Positions 1-15,540 of a stretch of 64,000 nucleotides of DNA are shown piece after piece. The stretch is from assembly GCA_029706075.1 (NCBI GenBank), contig JAINUG010000021.1, positions 2,553,318 to 2,617,317 on the forward strand, in the 5' to 3' direction. Position numbers and translations under genes: made by a program. Origin of the DNA: Aldrovandia affinis (Eukaryota > Chordata > Actinopteri > Notacanthiformes > Halosauridae). Position 1 is the first letter of the stretch. The number at the start of each line of letters is the position of its first letter. The notes under the pieces are model-generated. The model did no database searches. It saw only the letters and a program-made list of their open reading frames with translations, and was not told the DNA's origin.

Positions 1-951
1 TTATCATGGCTAAGACTGATGTGGTTGGAAAAAGGGCATCTCCATTCAGAAAAGGAATTTTTTGATGCGAGTATGTTTTCCATTTGGCCCCTGGTCCTGT
101 GACCTTGTGGTCAGAGCTCAGCTAACGGGGCCCTGTTGTAGCAGGCTGCTGTAGGAGCTGATCATTCAGCTCGCTCCCCACACCGACTTCCTGTGGGGGA
201 AGTTTCTTGAGTATTTTTTGATTTTCTCTTACAGAAGCATTTCAAGTCTAACTTCAGCACAGACCTCGTCTCTCACATGGCATTAGCGGTTTCCCTGCTT
301 AAAGAATGCACTGGATGTAGTAGTGTATGACAACAGACAAAATAAGGTTTTTGTGCTGGAAATATTTCTTGTGATCTGCTTTGCGGGTCGTTCTGTTTTC
401 AGCGTCTGCAGGGTTTATTTAAAACTCAGCATGGTGGTGATAGTAGAGCCCGAGTATATTTAGCTGTGGATGTAATTTCCCCTTTCGTCTCAGCCATCCC
501 ACAGCAGCTAAATTCTGCGGATGACTTGCTATGTTTTCTATCATCAGGAAGCAAGCAGGAACTGTAGAGTATATGAAAATAAGTTATGGCCATCCGGATC
601 AACAAGCATTTGGTGTCCTCCGCAAATAGGGTTGCTGCTTCTCAGAACCAAACCCCTGCCCTTCTGGTGTGGCACAGACATTGGCCTCTTCTTGCTGTTT
701 TGTCAGTCTCAGTTGGCCTGCATGAGTGACTTTACATGTAATGTCTGTTTAACAAACTCATACTTATGAGGTAAAAATTATATTTTACATTGTACGTAAC
801 GTAACGTGGGTTGGTGCATTTGGTCACACTACCATCCGAACCAGGCCATGATGTTATTTTTTCTGATGGAACTAGTGATCCACTTACTGGGTCTATAATG
901 CACACGTGAATATGTGCATGTGTTTGTTCAGCCTTTAAAAATGTTATAGGT
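1..951. other. Non-coding sequence, no feature recognised
   Basis: No exon, RNA gene or recognisable repeat was found here. By position it is probably an intron of PRORP or sequence just before it, since later PRORP exons lie downstream on the plus strand. A short open frame at 521-769 has no recognisable protein similarity and no splice context. Confidence 0.4.
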
Positions 952-1103
952 TATACACCGATCAGCCACAACATTAAACCCACTGACAGGTGAAGTGAAT
1001 AACATTGATCATCTCGTTACAATGGCACCTGTTAAGGGGTGGGATATGTTAGGCAGCAAGTGAACAGTCAGTTCTTGAAGTTGATGTGTTGGAAGCAGGA
1101 AAA

Positions 1104-2209
1104 ATGGGCAAGCGTAAGGATCTGAGCGACTTTGACAAGGGCCAAATTGTGATGGCTAGACGACTGGGTCAGAGTATCTCCAAAATGGCAGGTCTTGTGG
1201 GGTGTTCCCGGTATGCAGTGGTTAGTACCTACCAGGAGAAGGTTAAGGAGTCCGTGGAAGAATTCCCGTCTCAAATGAGGCGGGAACACTCGGCCAGGAA
1301 TGTGTGTCTTGCTCCCGGAGGACGGGTGACGGACTTGTGAGGGTGGGGAATTGAAGTAAATAGAGGGTTTAATTGGCAACCAAATTGGGAGAAAAACGGG
1401 AAAAAATCTGATATAAAAAAATTAAAATACATTTAAAAAAAGTTAAAGCTGGCTATGATAGAAAGGTGTCAGAACACACAGTGCATCGCAGCTTGCTGCC
1501 TATGGGGCTGCGCAGCCGCAGACCAGTCAGAGTGCCCATGCTGACCCCTGTCCACCGCCGAAAGCGCCTGCAATGGGCACGTGAGCGTCAGAACTGGACC
1601 ATGGAGCAATGGAAGAAGGTGGTCTGGTCTGATGAATCATGTTTTCTTTTACATCATGTGGATGGCCGGGTGCGTGTGCATCATTTACCTGGGGAAGAGA
1701 TGGCACCAGGATGCACTATGGGAAGAAGGCAAGCCAGCGGAGGCAGTGTGATGCTCTGGGCAATGTACTGCTGGGAAACCTTGGGTCCTGGCATTCATGT
1801 GGATGTTACTTTGACACGTACCACCTACCTAAACATTGTTGCAGACCAAGTAGATCCCTTCATGGCAACGGTATTCCCTGATGGCAGTGGCCTCTTTCAG
1901 CAGGATAATGCGCCTTGCCACACTGCAAAAATTGTTCAGGAATGGTTTGAGGAACATGACAAAGAGTTCAAGGTGTTGACTTGGCCTCCAAATTCCCCAG
2001 ATCTCAATCTGATCAAGCATCTGTGGGATGTGCTGGACCAACAAGTCCGATCCATGGAGGCATCACCTCGCAACTTACAGGACTTAAAGGATCTGCTGCT
2101 AATTTCTTGGTGCCAGATACCACAGGACACCTTCAGAGGTCTTGTGGAGTCCATGCCTCGATGGGTCAGAGCTGTTTTGGTGGCACGAGGGGGACCTACA
2201 CAATATTAG
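1104..2209 (+). pseudogene. Tc1-like transposase, interrupted
   Basis: The N-terminal part (from the ATG at 1104) begins [16 protein letters not shown] and carries the first helix-turn-helix ([12 protein letters not shown]), as in Tc1 transposases. The reading frame then runs into inserted non-transposase sequence and stops near 1338. The catalytic part resumes from about 1445 to the stop at 2207-2209. It shows WSDES (first Asp codon at 1631) and FQQDNAP (second Asp codon at 1904). It then has the block SPDLNLIKHLWD, where the third acidic residue of the DDE triad, normally Glu before HLW, is Lys (codon AAG at 2015). The second Asp and this position are separated by 36 residues. Part of the DNA-binding region between the two halves is missing. 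The product would be catalytically dead. Confidence 0.9.
1255..1445 (+). repeat. SINE-like fragment nested in the Tc1 element
   Basis: The stretch around 1350-1420 (TAAATAGAGGG, then ACCAAATTGGGAGAAAA) matches the reverse complement of 27718-27790, the end of a tRNA-derived repeat inside the L2 LINE. It therefore belongs to the same SINE family and was inserted into the transposase gene. The left boundary is approximate. About 40 transposase residues appear to have been lost at the insertion point. Confidence 0.7.
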
Positions 2210-2243
2210 GCAGGTGATTTTAATGTTGTGGCTGATCGGTGTA

Positions 2244-2833
2244 TATATACAAAAACATTTTGTCCAAGCTGGTTTGCCCAAATATATTGACCATTGTGAT
2301 GCTTTCTAACTAAAATAAAGCCCCAGTACTTCTCTGCCTTTCCTCACTGTTAGTTCCTAGTTGTTAGCCTTCCTCCCCGAGCTTCAACTTGGTTTTCTTC
2401 AAATGGTAAAGGCTCACTTCTTATTTAAAAGGAATAATTCAGTGTACATAGTTGTATGCTTAACAGGTTTGATATATTTGTCAGTTGGCTCCTCACCTGG
2501 CTCATCCAAGTAGTGATTAGCACCCAAACAGATATTTTGTCACACATAAACTGATATCTGATATTTACTAAAACACTTCACAGAATTGAGTGAGCTACAG
2601 CAATAAAACCAAGCCACAGAGATGAAAGTTGAGAAAGGAGACAGTCTGGCTGCATCCCAAATTGAGGTTTTGCTTACTGTCCCTTGGCACTTCCCCTCAA
2701 AAATGGCACTGGAAATCACTGAGTCCTTTGAGGCTGTCCCAGTCAAGAATGAGGAAGTCTCAATTGCTCTCCACTGCCTGATACCTCTGGTGTTATTACT
2801 TGCTCTCCTAAAAGAGTATAAACACACTTAAGT
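2244..2833. other. Non-coding sequence, no feature recognised
   Basis: Ordinary AT-rich non-coding DNA between the Tc1 element and a SINE. Small open frames on both strands at 2540-2831 overlap one another and show no protein similarity. Confidence 0.4.
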
Positions 2834-2974
2834 GTGGTTCTCTGTGGCTCAGTTGGTAGAGCACAGCGTTGGCAACGCTTAGGTTGTGGGTTCAATTCCC
2901 ACTGGGACCACATATACTGAAAAATGTATGCATTCATTACTGTCAGTCGCTTTGGATAAAAGCATCTGCTAAAT
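2834..2974 (+). repeat. tRNA-derived SINE, plus orientation
   Basis: The head has RNA polymerase III promoter boxes of a tRNA: TGGCTCAGTTGG (A box) and GGTTCAATTCC (B box). The body continues to a 3' tail reading CGCTTTGGATAAAAGC and ending TGCTAAAT. The same head and tail occur at 10873-11030, 26794-26920 and 62279-62420. The tail resembles the 3' end of the L2-type LINE at 26030-28290. Confidence 0.9.
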
Positions 2975-4747
2975 TATATATTATATTATATATTCAAGTG
3001 CATGGCCAGCTAGTTATGGCCATGAATGTTGTTAACTAGCTACCATTCACATCATATCCATGTAGTTAAGATGTTATAAGTAAAGGAGCTGGAAAGAAAT
3101 AGAGCTTGTCCAAAATGCACACATTTTTTAACCTGTCCCCTCTGTCTGCATGTGTGTACTCATTTAAACCGTTACGTGAAGCAAGAACTTGCATGAGTTT
3201 ACTCACCACATTCTCACTTGGATTGGGACATAGTCTCTGACCCATCTAGCATTGCTCTAGCGTGAAGTGTGTACATCTCCTTCCTGTTATGAACCCCTGT
3301 GCTTATGGAAACGAGGGCTCTGAGACTGTACATTTTAGCAGTCACATGATAAGGAAAATTGAACCCTCAGTGCAGACTGCCTTCTCCTTAGATACTGCTG
3401 GGGCAGCAGGAAAGTGTCAGGGGTGGTTTTGCTTGAACATCCACAGTACCCCATAGTAATGCTGGTCTGCATCCACATTCATTTAGTAGCTGTAACAGGG
3501 CTGTGTGCAGACGTTGGGCTGCGTGCAGACTTTAGGCAGCCAATCCTACCGTTTAGTGCCCTGAGTGCACTATGGTTGCTACCTTTAAGTGACTGATCTC
3601 TATCTGCAGACAGTGGTTTGGATGCAGGGCAGGAAGCAATGCTGGTCGCCCACAGACCCCCTTTCAGAAGCATGGTGAGACAGACAGGGGATTTCTGTCC
3701 TATTGTGATATGACTAACATGAGCAGCCACACAGAGTGCTAAATGTATTCTTATGATTTTTTTTTTTTTTTGATTGTGGCTGTGACTTTTGTCCCACTGG
3801 TAGCTGATATTTAAAAGCTAACGCTGAGATCTTTCTACACGCAAACATCACAGGTTATCTGGTGGTGATTTCAGTAGAAGTGCTTTCATGAAGGATTGCA
3901 TTTTGGGCAACAGTTTATATTCACCAGAAGGCCAAATACTTGACATATCATGATATTGCTGTGCTTGAGGTTTTCTGCAAAGTGATTGTGGCGGTAAACA
4001 GATAAGAAAATATAAGAACAGAAGCTTTTTTTTTTTGCAGAAGCTTTTTTGCAGAAAGTGTGTTCGTATGTACAGTGTAGACATATAGATGTGATTACCG
4101 TCTCAGAAACTGACCAGGAAACATGAATAGATTTTAATCTCATATGGCACCTCCTTAACAGCTCATACTATTTATGTTGGGACATAATTCAGGGCCTAGT
4201 CAAGTCATATGCACAGTAATGTTGCAAAACTGTAAATGGATTTAAATAGTATATTGTTTGGGCTCGCAAATCCTCATTATTATCATTAAACTGAAGTTGC
4301 AGAATGTCCTGGTCACAGAGTGGCGGTAGAGGAAAATGTCTGTCTGTGTGTCCTTGAGGTGGGTGAGTGCTGGCCCTCATTGGCTCTCACGGCATCTCAG
4401 ACATAAAATATTCCCTGTGTCGGCGGTGAATGTTTTTGCAGAATTGTGGTGCGTCCCCTCCTCGCCCCTGGGGAAATTCTTCTCTCAACGACACAGAGGA
4501 GAGTAACAAAAGCGAGAAAGAGAGGGAGGAAGGAAGAGGGAGAGATACCTTTCTACCGTGGGATGGCCGAGACATAATGGCCTCTTTCATTAAAAATAAA
4601 TAACTTAGTGGCAGAGCAGACTGTTCACATGTGACTGAGACGCCTGCAGAAGTTTGTGCCCATGTTGAGTGTGCAATAGGCAAGGGTCCCTAATACATCA
4701 AACATATGCATATGTTTCCATAAGTGTGCTTTTTCTCTGCAACTTTT

Positions 4748-5095
4748 AAGTTTCAAGTTTCAAGTTTTTTTATTGATCACGTACACATGCGTACATGGCA
4801 GTGAGATTTGTTGTTCCCATATGGATCTCTCTTCACAACACAACACAACAGTACACAATAAGAATAACAGTAATAAATTGTAAAAAAATTGTAAAATAGT
4901 AAAATATAATATAATAAAATAATATAATATAATATAATAATATAATATATATAATATAATAAGTAAGATAGATAGAACTAAATGTTTAGACAACATTGGC
5001 AATAAAAAAAAACATGTTTTTCCCGAAAGGTACAAAACCCTGGCAATGCCACAGATGGCACAGGTCCCTGCTCATAGCAGTGGGGTTTGTGCCCC
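4748..5095. repeat. Dispersed repeat with internal AT-rich tandem tract
   Basis: Begins with a short direct repeat (TTTCAAG three times), then a tract resembling a common fish dispersed repeat (CACGTACACATGCGTACATG followed by GCAGTGAGATTT). An ATAAT/ATATA-rich simple repeat lies at about 4895-4962. Family and borders are not certain. Confidence 0.4.
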
Positions 5096-6238
5096 ACTCT
5101 CAGATTGAAGAGTGATAGATTGGCTTTCCAAAGTCAAGTCCTTCCTTCCCCTGTTTTGGCCCAGATGGAATGCGATGTGCAAGCTCTTGAGATTTGACCG
5201 TTTCACCACAAGGAAACAGACCACCTTACAAAGAATGTTTTCTTGCTGGCTTGTATTTCACTCATACCTTTGGGGTTTTCTCCTTTTTGTACCGTACCAG
5301 GAAAGAGGTGGAGGCAAAATAATGCATGCTGTGTCTTTTGTGTGCAGATTGAGAATTATGATATCTACATATCTATTTTCAGTGATTCACCCTGTGTCAG
5401 GTGACTCCTCCCCTGTCTGGCTACAGCCAGTGAATGGCAAGAGATAGGAAGGGGATTTTGACAGGGAAGTTTGTTACATGGGACTGAGGGAACTGACTAC
5501 GGCAGGCGTTGAATAGCACCTGGAAGAGGTGAAAGTTCGATTGTTAAACAGGATACAGTGGTGTACGGTGCTTTCCAGGGTAAAAAGTCACACATGCTAC
5601 ACCCTGCCCAACACTGTGTTAACATGAATCAGCACAAAGTGAAGAATATTACACAGGTTCCAATTCATCAATCCCATGACATTGGAACAGTTCATTTGGA
5701 ACAGTTGTCACTTTGCAGCCACCGTCACTGCAGTTAGGACACGACGGACTGCTTGCACAGCGCACAGCGTTTATTTTCTTAAACAAACACCTAATCTTAA
5801 AGGCCTCGTTGGCAAATACAAGTTGATAATTTCATAACTTCTAAATAGTAATAGTAAGTACTAATATTAAACTGATTTTTATCCACACATTTTCTTTCAC
5901 CCTGCAATGTGATCATCAATCCACGACACAAATTAGGAAATGGCACAACATGCAAGTAGTATTACTATTTGAAGTCACAGGTCAAACACAGGTTTATTTG
6001 ACAATCCAATCCTGGTGCCTTTTCTTGACTTATTTTCATTTGATAAACATTCACTATGTGCACTTTATATAGTGCATTGGGTGCTTTTTTAAACAATGTA
6101 TCAATTATTTTTTACTTTTTTATCCCTAATAAATAAAAATACAATAAAATAAATCCAGCCATAAAATAAAGCCTCTGAGGTAAAACAGTAACCACCAACC
6201 ACCAACTATGATTGTTCATACCATGTATTAATGCACAT

Positions 6239-6294
6239 CTTGTAAGTCGCTCTGGATAAGAGTGTCTGCTAAATGCTTAAAATGTAAATGTAAA
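6239..6294 (+). repeat. L2-type LINE 3' tail fragment
   Basis: Contains GTAAGTCGCTCTGGATAAGA and then TGTCTGCTAAATGC, the 3' tail shared by the LINE at 26030-28290 and by the SINEs of this window. Only the tail survives. Confidence 0.75.
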
Positions 6295-7468
6295 GTGCCA
6301 CCAGTGTGTAAAAAAGTATTTATCAGGAATGTGACAAAGTGAGGATATTGCAAGGATATTGTCTTTGAATGCATCAGTTGACACAAGCAGATCAGAATCT
6401 GCCCAATACAATTACGAAATTCTGTGTATTGAGTGCCAATGGCGAGAAGTAGGACACTCCCACTTGGAATTGATCTGAATTGTAACGCTTCACTATTAAT
6501 AATAGTGATGATAGGACAGAAAAAATTAAACTAAACTCAATTAAATTCAGTTTTAAAACGTATTGGCTGAAAGATGGTTTGAATATCGTATGAACAGGTA
6601 CTAAACTTTTGTGGAATTTGAAGGGCTGCTTTCTGGCTACAGTGTAAACCTTGCTTTTATCACATTTATATCCTATCTTCTTTGGGTCAAAGACAGGAGA
6701 GAACACATCCCACCTCCTCAGCAGCAAGAAACTCCACCTATGGAGAAAATGAGTAGGTGACACAAAAAAGGGATGACAAAAAATAGGCCAGACAATGCAG
6801 ACCAAATAATCCCCCTCATAAATGTGTCTGTCACTTCACACAGCAGTTCAACAGAGGGGGATTTCTCGCAGATGAGGAGAGTGAATAAATGGTTACACTT
6901 CAAAAAGGGACTGTTCAGTAGATTTACGCAATGGGTTTTTTCATTCACAAAAATGAATGAAAGAAAACTGCAGTGTGGAGTTATTTAAGAATAGAGATTG
7001 TAACCAAAAGGTCAGAGGTTCACATCACATCACACATCACTGCTTCACTCCAGCTGCAAAAAGGAATATCTGTTAAGATGCAGGGTGTCTGCTAAGCATG
7101 GAGTAGAAAGTGGAAATATTACATAATAGACTGGGAAGCTAAATATAAACATCCACAACTGAATCATTGATTTTTATTAGCATTGCCCAGACTGATGATG
7201 AGGTCACTCAGCAGTTAACTTCTGTTTTCCATACAGCCTACTCCCTTTTTTAATGTGAATAAAATGTCCAAACTTACCAGATTTTCTAATATGAATCATG
7301 AGAAGAAAATGTTTGTGTATTCTTACGTTGTTCCTAAAATGACTTAACTGTAAATTCCCTTTGAGCAATATTTCCAATATAATTTGTGGGATCATATTTT
7401 GACTACTACTGCGCTTCAGACTGGTCTCAGATGGAGGTGAGTAAAGATGTCTGCATGTGTCCTTGCAG

Positions 7469-9254
7469 CTATTGGCAGTGGTGTCGGAGCTGGAGCAGCG
7501 GGGCCTGAAGATCCTCGTTCTGGGAAGAAAACACATGCAGCACCCCTCACGTAGCTGGAATAGACATCACATGAGGCTTATCCAGGAGAAGGCTCACTGT
7601 TTCTTCACTGAGAACATGTGAGTGAGCCTGGATCCCAACGTTCCGCATGTCTGTGAGCGTAGCTCACGGCACCAACGTATGAGGAAATCTAGCTGCGCTG
7701 TTCAGAGATAGAACTGTTGTCTGTCCCCAGTCGTCCCCATTTGTACAGTAATGACAAGGCAAGAACTATATATTTCATGATAACATTTGATGTGAAGAAT
7801 TTCTTTTTTTTTTTTTTTTATAAGGCATTTAGCAGACGCTCTTCTCCAGAGCGACTTACACAGTTTACATTTATTTACATACAATCCATTTATACAGCTG
7901 GATATTTTACTGAAGCAATTCAGGTTAAGTACCTTGCTCAAGGGTACAACAGCAGTGCCCCACCTGAGAATCGAACCTTCAACCTTTGCGTTACAAGCCC
8001 AGTTCCCTAACCATTATACTACACTGCCGCCTGTGTTTGGCACATGACTGTTCTACTCGTTTTATTTGGGCAGTTCTGAGGATGATCCCTTCCTCCTGTA
8101 CGCTGCCCTACACTCTGGAAACCACTGCAACTTTGTCAGCCGAGACCTGATGCGGGACCACAAAGCTTGCCTGCCTGACATATCGACCAGACGCCTCTTC
8201 TTCAAGTGGCAGCGGGGGCACCAGCTTGTACTCAACAGTTTCACCCCTGGCAAGACTGTTCGCTTCCAGGTCAGAGAACCACAATGAGGCTGTACCAGTG
8301 TGACATAAAGACGATATCTTTATGTGACATATTTCACATATAAATGTCATCAAAAATATTTCCATTGAATTTGTGTTAGAGTAGACTCTTCACTTTTACA
8401 CAGTTCATGTGTAAAACCACGTTAATAGCTAAATGGAAACAGGCGTAGCTCAGATTTAATTCTGAGTGTCAACTTCCTCAATTCTACTCACCTAGAGAAG
8501 AGTTGACACTTCATGTACAGTTAATGTAATGGCCTACATTTTCCAATGTTAGAACTATGACAAGTCTGTGACACACTATCAAAACAAAGATGATTCTATG
8601 AATGGCTACAGTGAAAATGTTAATCAAGTCATTTCATAATTAAAAAAATAGGACCTGAATGTCTTGACCAGTAGACCACTCACTTTCTAATAGTAAACTC
8701 TGCTAAGATACTAACCATGAATCAAACCAATGATCAAATACCAAATGCATGCCTGCAACTTTCACAATTAAAAGTGAATGTGTATTTACCACCCTATTCC
8801 TGTTCTTGTTATTTTTATTTTTCAAATGCCCATAAATAGTATCAAAATAATAGGCTGTGGTTTGTCACATGCTCATTTAGTATTTAACTGTTCATTATAA
8901 GAAAAAAAAACACCTTGCTTTGACAAGTACAAATTAAAACGACATAGAATGTGTCATGTCTGGATCGTAAGCTGCTCACAAAAAAGAGTAATCAATGCGT
9001 TTCAGTGCTGTGTCATTATGCTAATTAGTAGGTGTTTCAGTTCTCCAGTATTATATTACTTAATATGCATTTAATGTATATGTTTTTTCAGGAATCGTTC
9101 TTCTTTGTTCACTCTTTTTCAGAGAATACAGGGTTATGATACCATCATTCAGACAGATGAAACATCCTGGCACATTCCCTATGATGAGGATGGGGGAGAC
9201 CGATGTTCTTATGAAGTACCCCAGAAGTGGCTTTGTCTCACCAGAGTGGACTAA
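7469..9254 (+). CDS. PRORP: Mitochondrial RNase P catalytic subunit PRORP, last three coding exons
   Basis: Coding exons are 7469-7617, 8074-8269 and 9123-9254, with AG acceptors, GT donors and matching phases; the stop is TAA at 9252. They give the C-terminal 158 residues or so of a protein that is about 580 residues in human. PRORP is the protein-only ribonuclease P nuclease that cleaves 5' leaders from mitochondrial tRNA precursors, working with the TRMT10C/HSD17B10 complex. The NYN metallonuclease motifs are intact: [11 protein letters not shown] carries the paired catalytic Asp residues, and SRDLMRDHK carries another. The last exon has SWHIPYDED and KWLCL, which supply His and Cys ligands of the structural zinc site. 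Earlier exons (PPR domain and first catalytic Asp) are outside the window or were not found. The two introns are 456 bp (mostly a repeat) and 853 bp. Confidence 0.95.
7820..8031 (-). repeat. SINE-like repeat in PRORP intron, minus orientation
   Basis: Starts with AGGCATTTAGCAGACGCTCT, the reverse complement of the L2/SINE 3' tail, and continues with a body ending near ACACTGCCGCC. A close copy lies at 13335-13557 in a PSMA6 intron. The body contains a B-box-like GAATCGAACCTTC on the reverse strand, suggesting a tRNA-derived head. Confidence 0.8.
8270..9122 (+). other. Last PRORP intron, no other feature
   Basis: AT-rich intron of 853 bp between two PRORP coding exons. It runs from a GTCAG donor to a TTTTTCAG acceptor. 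No repeat or exon was recognised inside. Confidence 0.7.
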
Positions 9255-9338
9255 AGGAAAATGTATTTTTTGGTACATTCTGATTGGTACATTCGGTATA
9301 GGAAATTGGTCATACCTGTATTTAAAGGGGATATGTTA

Positions 9339-9344
9339 AATAAA
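9339..9344 (+). terminator. Candidate PRORP polyadenylation signal
   Basis: AATAAA lies 85 bases after the PRORP stop codon, in a run with two further overlapping AATAAA-like hexamers. It is the first such signal downstream. A short 3' UTR is inferred. Confidence 0.6.
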
Positions 9345-9764
9345 AAATAAATAAAAATAATGAATTTAACCAAATGACGTTGTATCCGTGTTTCACAGTA
9401 ATGTTAGGATTGTTTTTGCCTCCTCTTGAAATTATGTCAAAACAACCCATGTGGAGTATAGGATTTTTTTAAATCTACATTGTTACAAATGACTGATAAC
9501 AAGTATGGCAACAATAAGACTAACATAAAATGAAAAATGAACTTAAGTAAGTGCATTTGTACAGTGCATGAAAGATGCATTTAGGGGATGTTTTACTATC
9601 CCTGTTGCCTCAACCCCAGATGAGCATCTGGAAAGGGAAGTTAGTTTCTGAGATATTAAGATTAATCAGAAGAGCTAACTGACTGTTTATTAGCAATGCA
9701 CATCCTGTCAATTTGATGAATTTATGTCATATTTGTGTCAGATTAGTCCATTTAATACTGTAAA
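9345..9764. other. Intergenic sequence, nothing recognised
   Basis: AT-rich spacer between the PRORP 3' end and a dispersed repeat. No reading frame, RNA gene or repeat was recognised. Confidence 0.4.
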
Positions 9765-10138
9765 GTCCGTCCATCCATCCATCCATCCATTATCTAAGCC
9801 GCTTATTCCTGGTCAGGGTCGCAGGGGGGTGCTGGAGCCTATCCCAGCATGCGTTCCGGGCGAGAGGCAGGAATACACCCTGGACAGGTCGCCAATCCAT
9901 CGTAGGGCACACACACCATTCACTCACACACTCATACCTACGGGCAATTTAGACTCTCCAATTAGCCTAACGTGCATGTCTTTGGACTGTGGGAGGAAAC
10001 CGGAGTACCCGGAGGAAACCCACGCGGACACGGGGAGAACATGCAAACTCCACACAGAAAGGCCCCCGGCCTGGATTCGAACCCGAGACCTTCTTACTGT
10101 GAGGCGACAGCGCTATCCACTGCACCACCGCGCCGCGT
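9765..10138 (+). repeat. Abundant teleost dispersed repeat
   Basis: Begins with a (CATC)n run and carries the phrases TCTTTGGACTGTGGGAGGAA and GGAGAACATGCAAACTCC, then a tRNA-like GGATTCGAACCCGAGACC near its 3' end. This is a familiar, very common repeat of fish genomes. The open frame of 140 codons across it is a by-product of its composition, not a gene. I do not assign a class. Confidence 0.85.
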
Positions 10139-10482
10139 TACTGTAAAGTCATGAACACAAATTAGACTTCTATTCCTGATAAACATCAATATTGTGGAAT
10201 AAATCACACACAGAAATGAACACCAATTATTGTGTAACCTTTGAATGACATAGCTACAAAATTGTACAATAATTGTGATTACTTCATTACCTAGTGTATT
10301 ATGACTAATAGGTCAAGTTTCATTTCCTTTTGTATCTTTGACAGAACCTAGCTTTTTAATATATGTTTCTAGCTAACATTAGTTTGTAAGAAAATGGGAA
10401 AACATTTATACTTTTAGATGCAGAGTGGTGGACCATCAGCCCAAACAAATACTAATGTTGGATAAGTCACACTTACAATCTA

Positions 10483-11650
10483 CAGTTAACTGCCAAAATT
10501 GAGTAAGTGATGGATATGGGGGTGTGATTGTTGGGCCACATTTGTTAGGTGCTTCAGTGACAAAGACTGCTCAACTTGCTTATGTTTCATGAACGGTGGC
10601 TAAGGTGATGTTGGCATGGAAGTCTGAAGGAGACCATCAACTAGGGGCAATTGTGGTCAAAAACGCATACTCCTCGATCATGATGTCCATGCATTGGTTT
10701 GAGATACAAGGCAAAACAGATGAGCAGCTGAATTGGTTGACTGCAAACATCAATCTAGGCAGGCAGGCAGTTTCATGAATAGTCCATCAACTTCACAGAG
10801 AGGGATATTATGATCAGGTTGTAGTGCATAAACCCATTATTACACCTAAAAATGTGTTCTAATATAATAATGTAAATGCCATTTAACAGAGGCTTTTATC
10901 CAAAGCAACTTACAGTAGTGAATGCATACTTTTTTTATTTTTTAAAGTATATGTGGTCCCAGTGGGAATTGAACCCACAACCTAATCGTTGCCAACGCCA
11001 TGCTCTACCTATTGAGCCACACAGAACCACTGTTTTACATTTGTGAGTAAAGTGATGCAAAGAACACAGACAGTGGTCTACTGAGCAGTGGAAAAAGTCA
11101 TATGGTCAGATGAGTCATCATTCACCCTGTTCTCAACAAGCAAATAAGTGCATGTGTTGTGACCGCCACTAGAAATCTACAGGCCCGAATGCGTGTTTCC
11201 CAGGTTGAAGGGCTCTGTTAAGGGGTGGGGTGCATTTTCCTACCATGGTTTAGGTCCACACAACCACTTGAAGGGCAAGGTCATTGACAATAAATACAAA
11301 GCCATTCAGTTGGCATTCAGAAATGCCACTAGCATTTCTATTCTGATGGGAGTGGTCTCTTCCAGGATGACAATACCCCAATCCACAGGGCAGTGGGCCA
11401 GATTTCAACTCAATTGAACACTTGTGGGAGATTCTGGAGCGGTGCCTGAGAACGTTTTCTACCACCATCAACAAAACACCAAATGATGGAATTTCTTGTG
11501 GAAGATTAGTGTTGCATCCCTCCAATATGGTTCCAGACACTTGTAGAATCCATGCCAAGGTGTATTGAAGCTGTTCTGATAGCTCGTGGTGGTCCAACGC
11601 CCAATTAAGACACTTTATATTGGTGCTTTCTTGATTTTGACAATTGCATG
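10483..11650 (+). mobile_element. Degenerate Tc1-like transposon with nested SINE
   Basis: The left end reads CAGTTAACTGCCAAAATTGA after a TA. The right end (GATTTTGACAATTGCATG, followed by TA) is a decayed inverted copy. The interior keeps transposase phrases only in fragments; for example, near 11550-11610 there is a remnant of the conserved Tc1 C-terminus. A SINE lies inside at 10873-11030. Its end resembles that of the short element at 25365-25503. Confidence 0.75.
10873..11030 (-). repeat. tRNA-derived SINE, minus orientation
   Basis: Reverse-strand copy of the SINE family seen at 2834-2974. It keeps the A-box and B-box regions (GGGAATTGAACCCACAAC on the plus strand) and the GTAAGTTGCTTTGGATAAAA tail. 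It is inserted within the degenerate Tc1 element. Confidence 0.88.
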
Positions 11651-15409
<3,759 letters not shown>

Positions 15410-15534
15410 GCTGGCCGATGCGTTTGATGCTGTTCCAGACCAGAGAGGGATCCCCGAGAGCACTGCACTACAGATATTAGAATGCAGGTCAAGAATCAAG
15501 TGACAAGTTGTGTGTTGTTTATTTACGCTGTTCC

Positions 15535-15540
15535 ATTAAA
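15535..15540 (+). terminator. Candidate PSMA6 polyadenylation signal
   Basis: ATTAAA lies 126 bases after the PSMA6 stop codon. It is the nearest standard variant of the signal. Confidence 0.6.

Larger units (their letters stand above)
954..2243 (+). mobile_element. Tc1/mariner-like DNA transposon, inactive
   Basis: Both ends carry the same terminal inverted repeat, reading ACACCGATCAGCCACAAC inward from the left and its reverse complement at the right. The element is flanked by TA dinucleotides at 952-953 and 2244-2245, the target duplication typical of Tc1/mariner. The interior encodes a Tc1-type transposase on the plus strand. It is broken by a nested repeat near 1255-1445 and by loss of a catalytic residue, so it cannot move itself. 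Confidence 0.93.
2975..7468. other. Probable PRORP intron, mostly featureless
   Basis: No coding exon was found between the SINE and the first recognised PRORP exon at 7469. It holds a dispersed repeat with AT-rich tandem sequence (4748-5095) and an L2 tail fragment (6239-6294). I looked for the preceding PRORP exon, which should encode the DGLNVA-type first catalytic motif, and did not find it, so it probably lies left of the window. Confidence 0.5.

Noticed and set aside
2834-2910. tRNA gene
   Set aside because: It has tRNA-like promoter boxes but continues into a SINE body and tail, and recurs four times; it is a tRNA-derived SINE.
3600-3730. Possible PRORP exon after a CTATCTGCAG acceptor-like site
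   Set aside because: The translation has no similarity to PRORP and lacks a suitable donor.
9724-10146. 140-codon open frame
   Set aside because: It lies entirely in a very common fish repeat.
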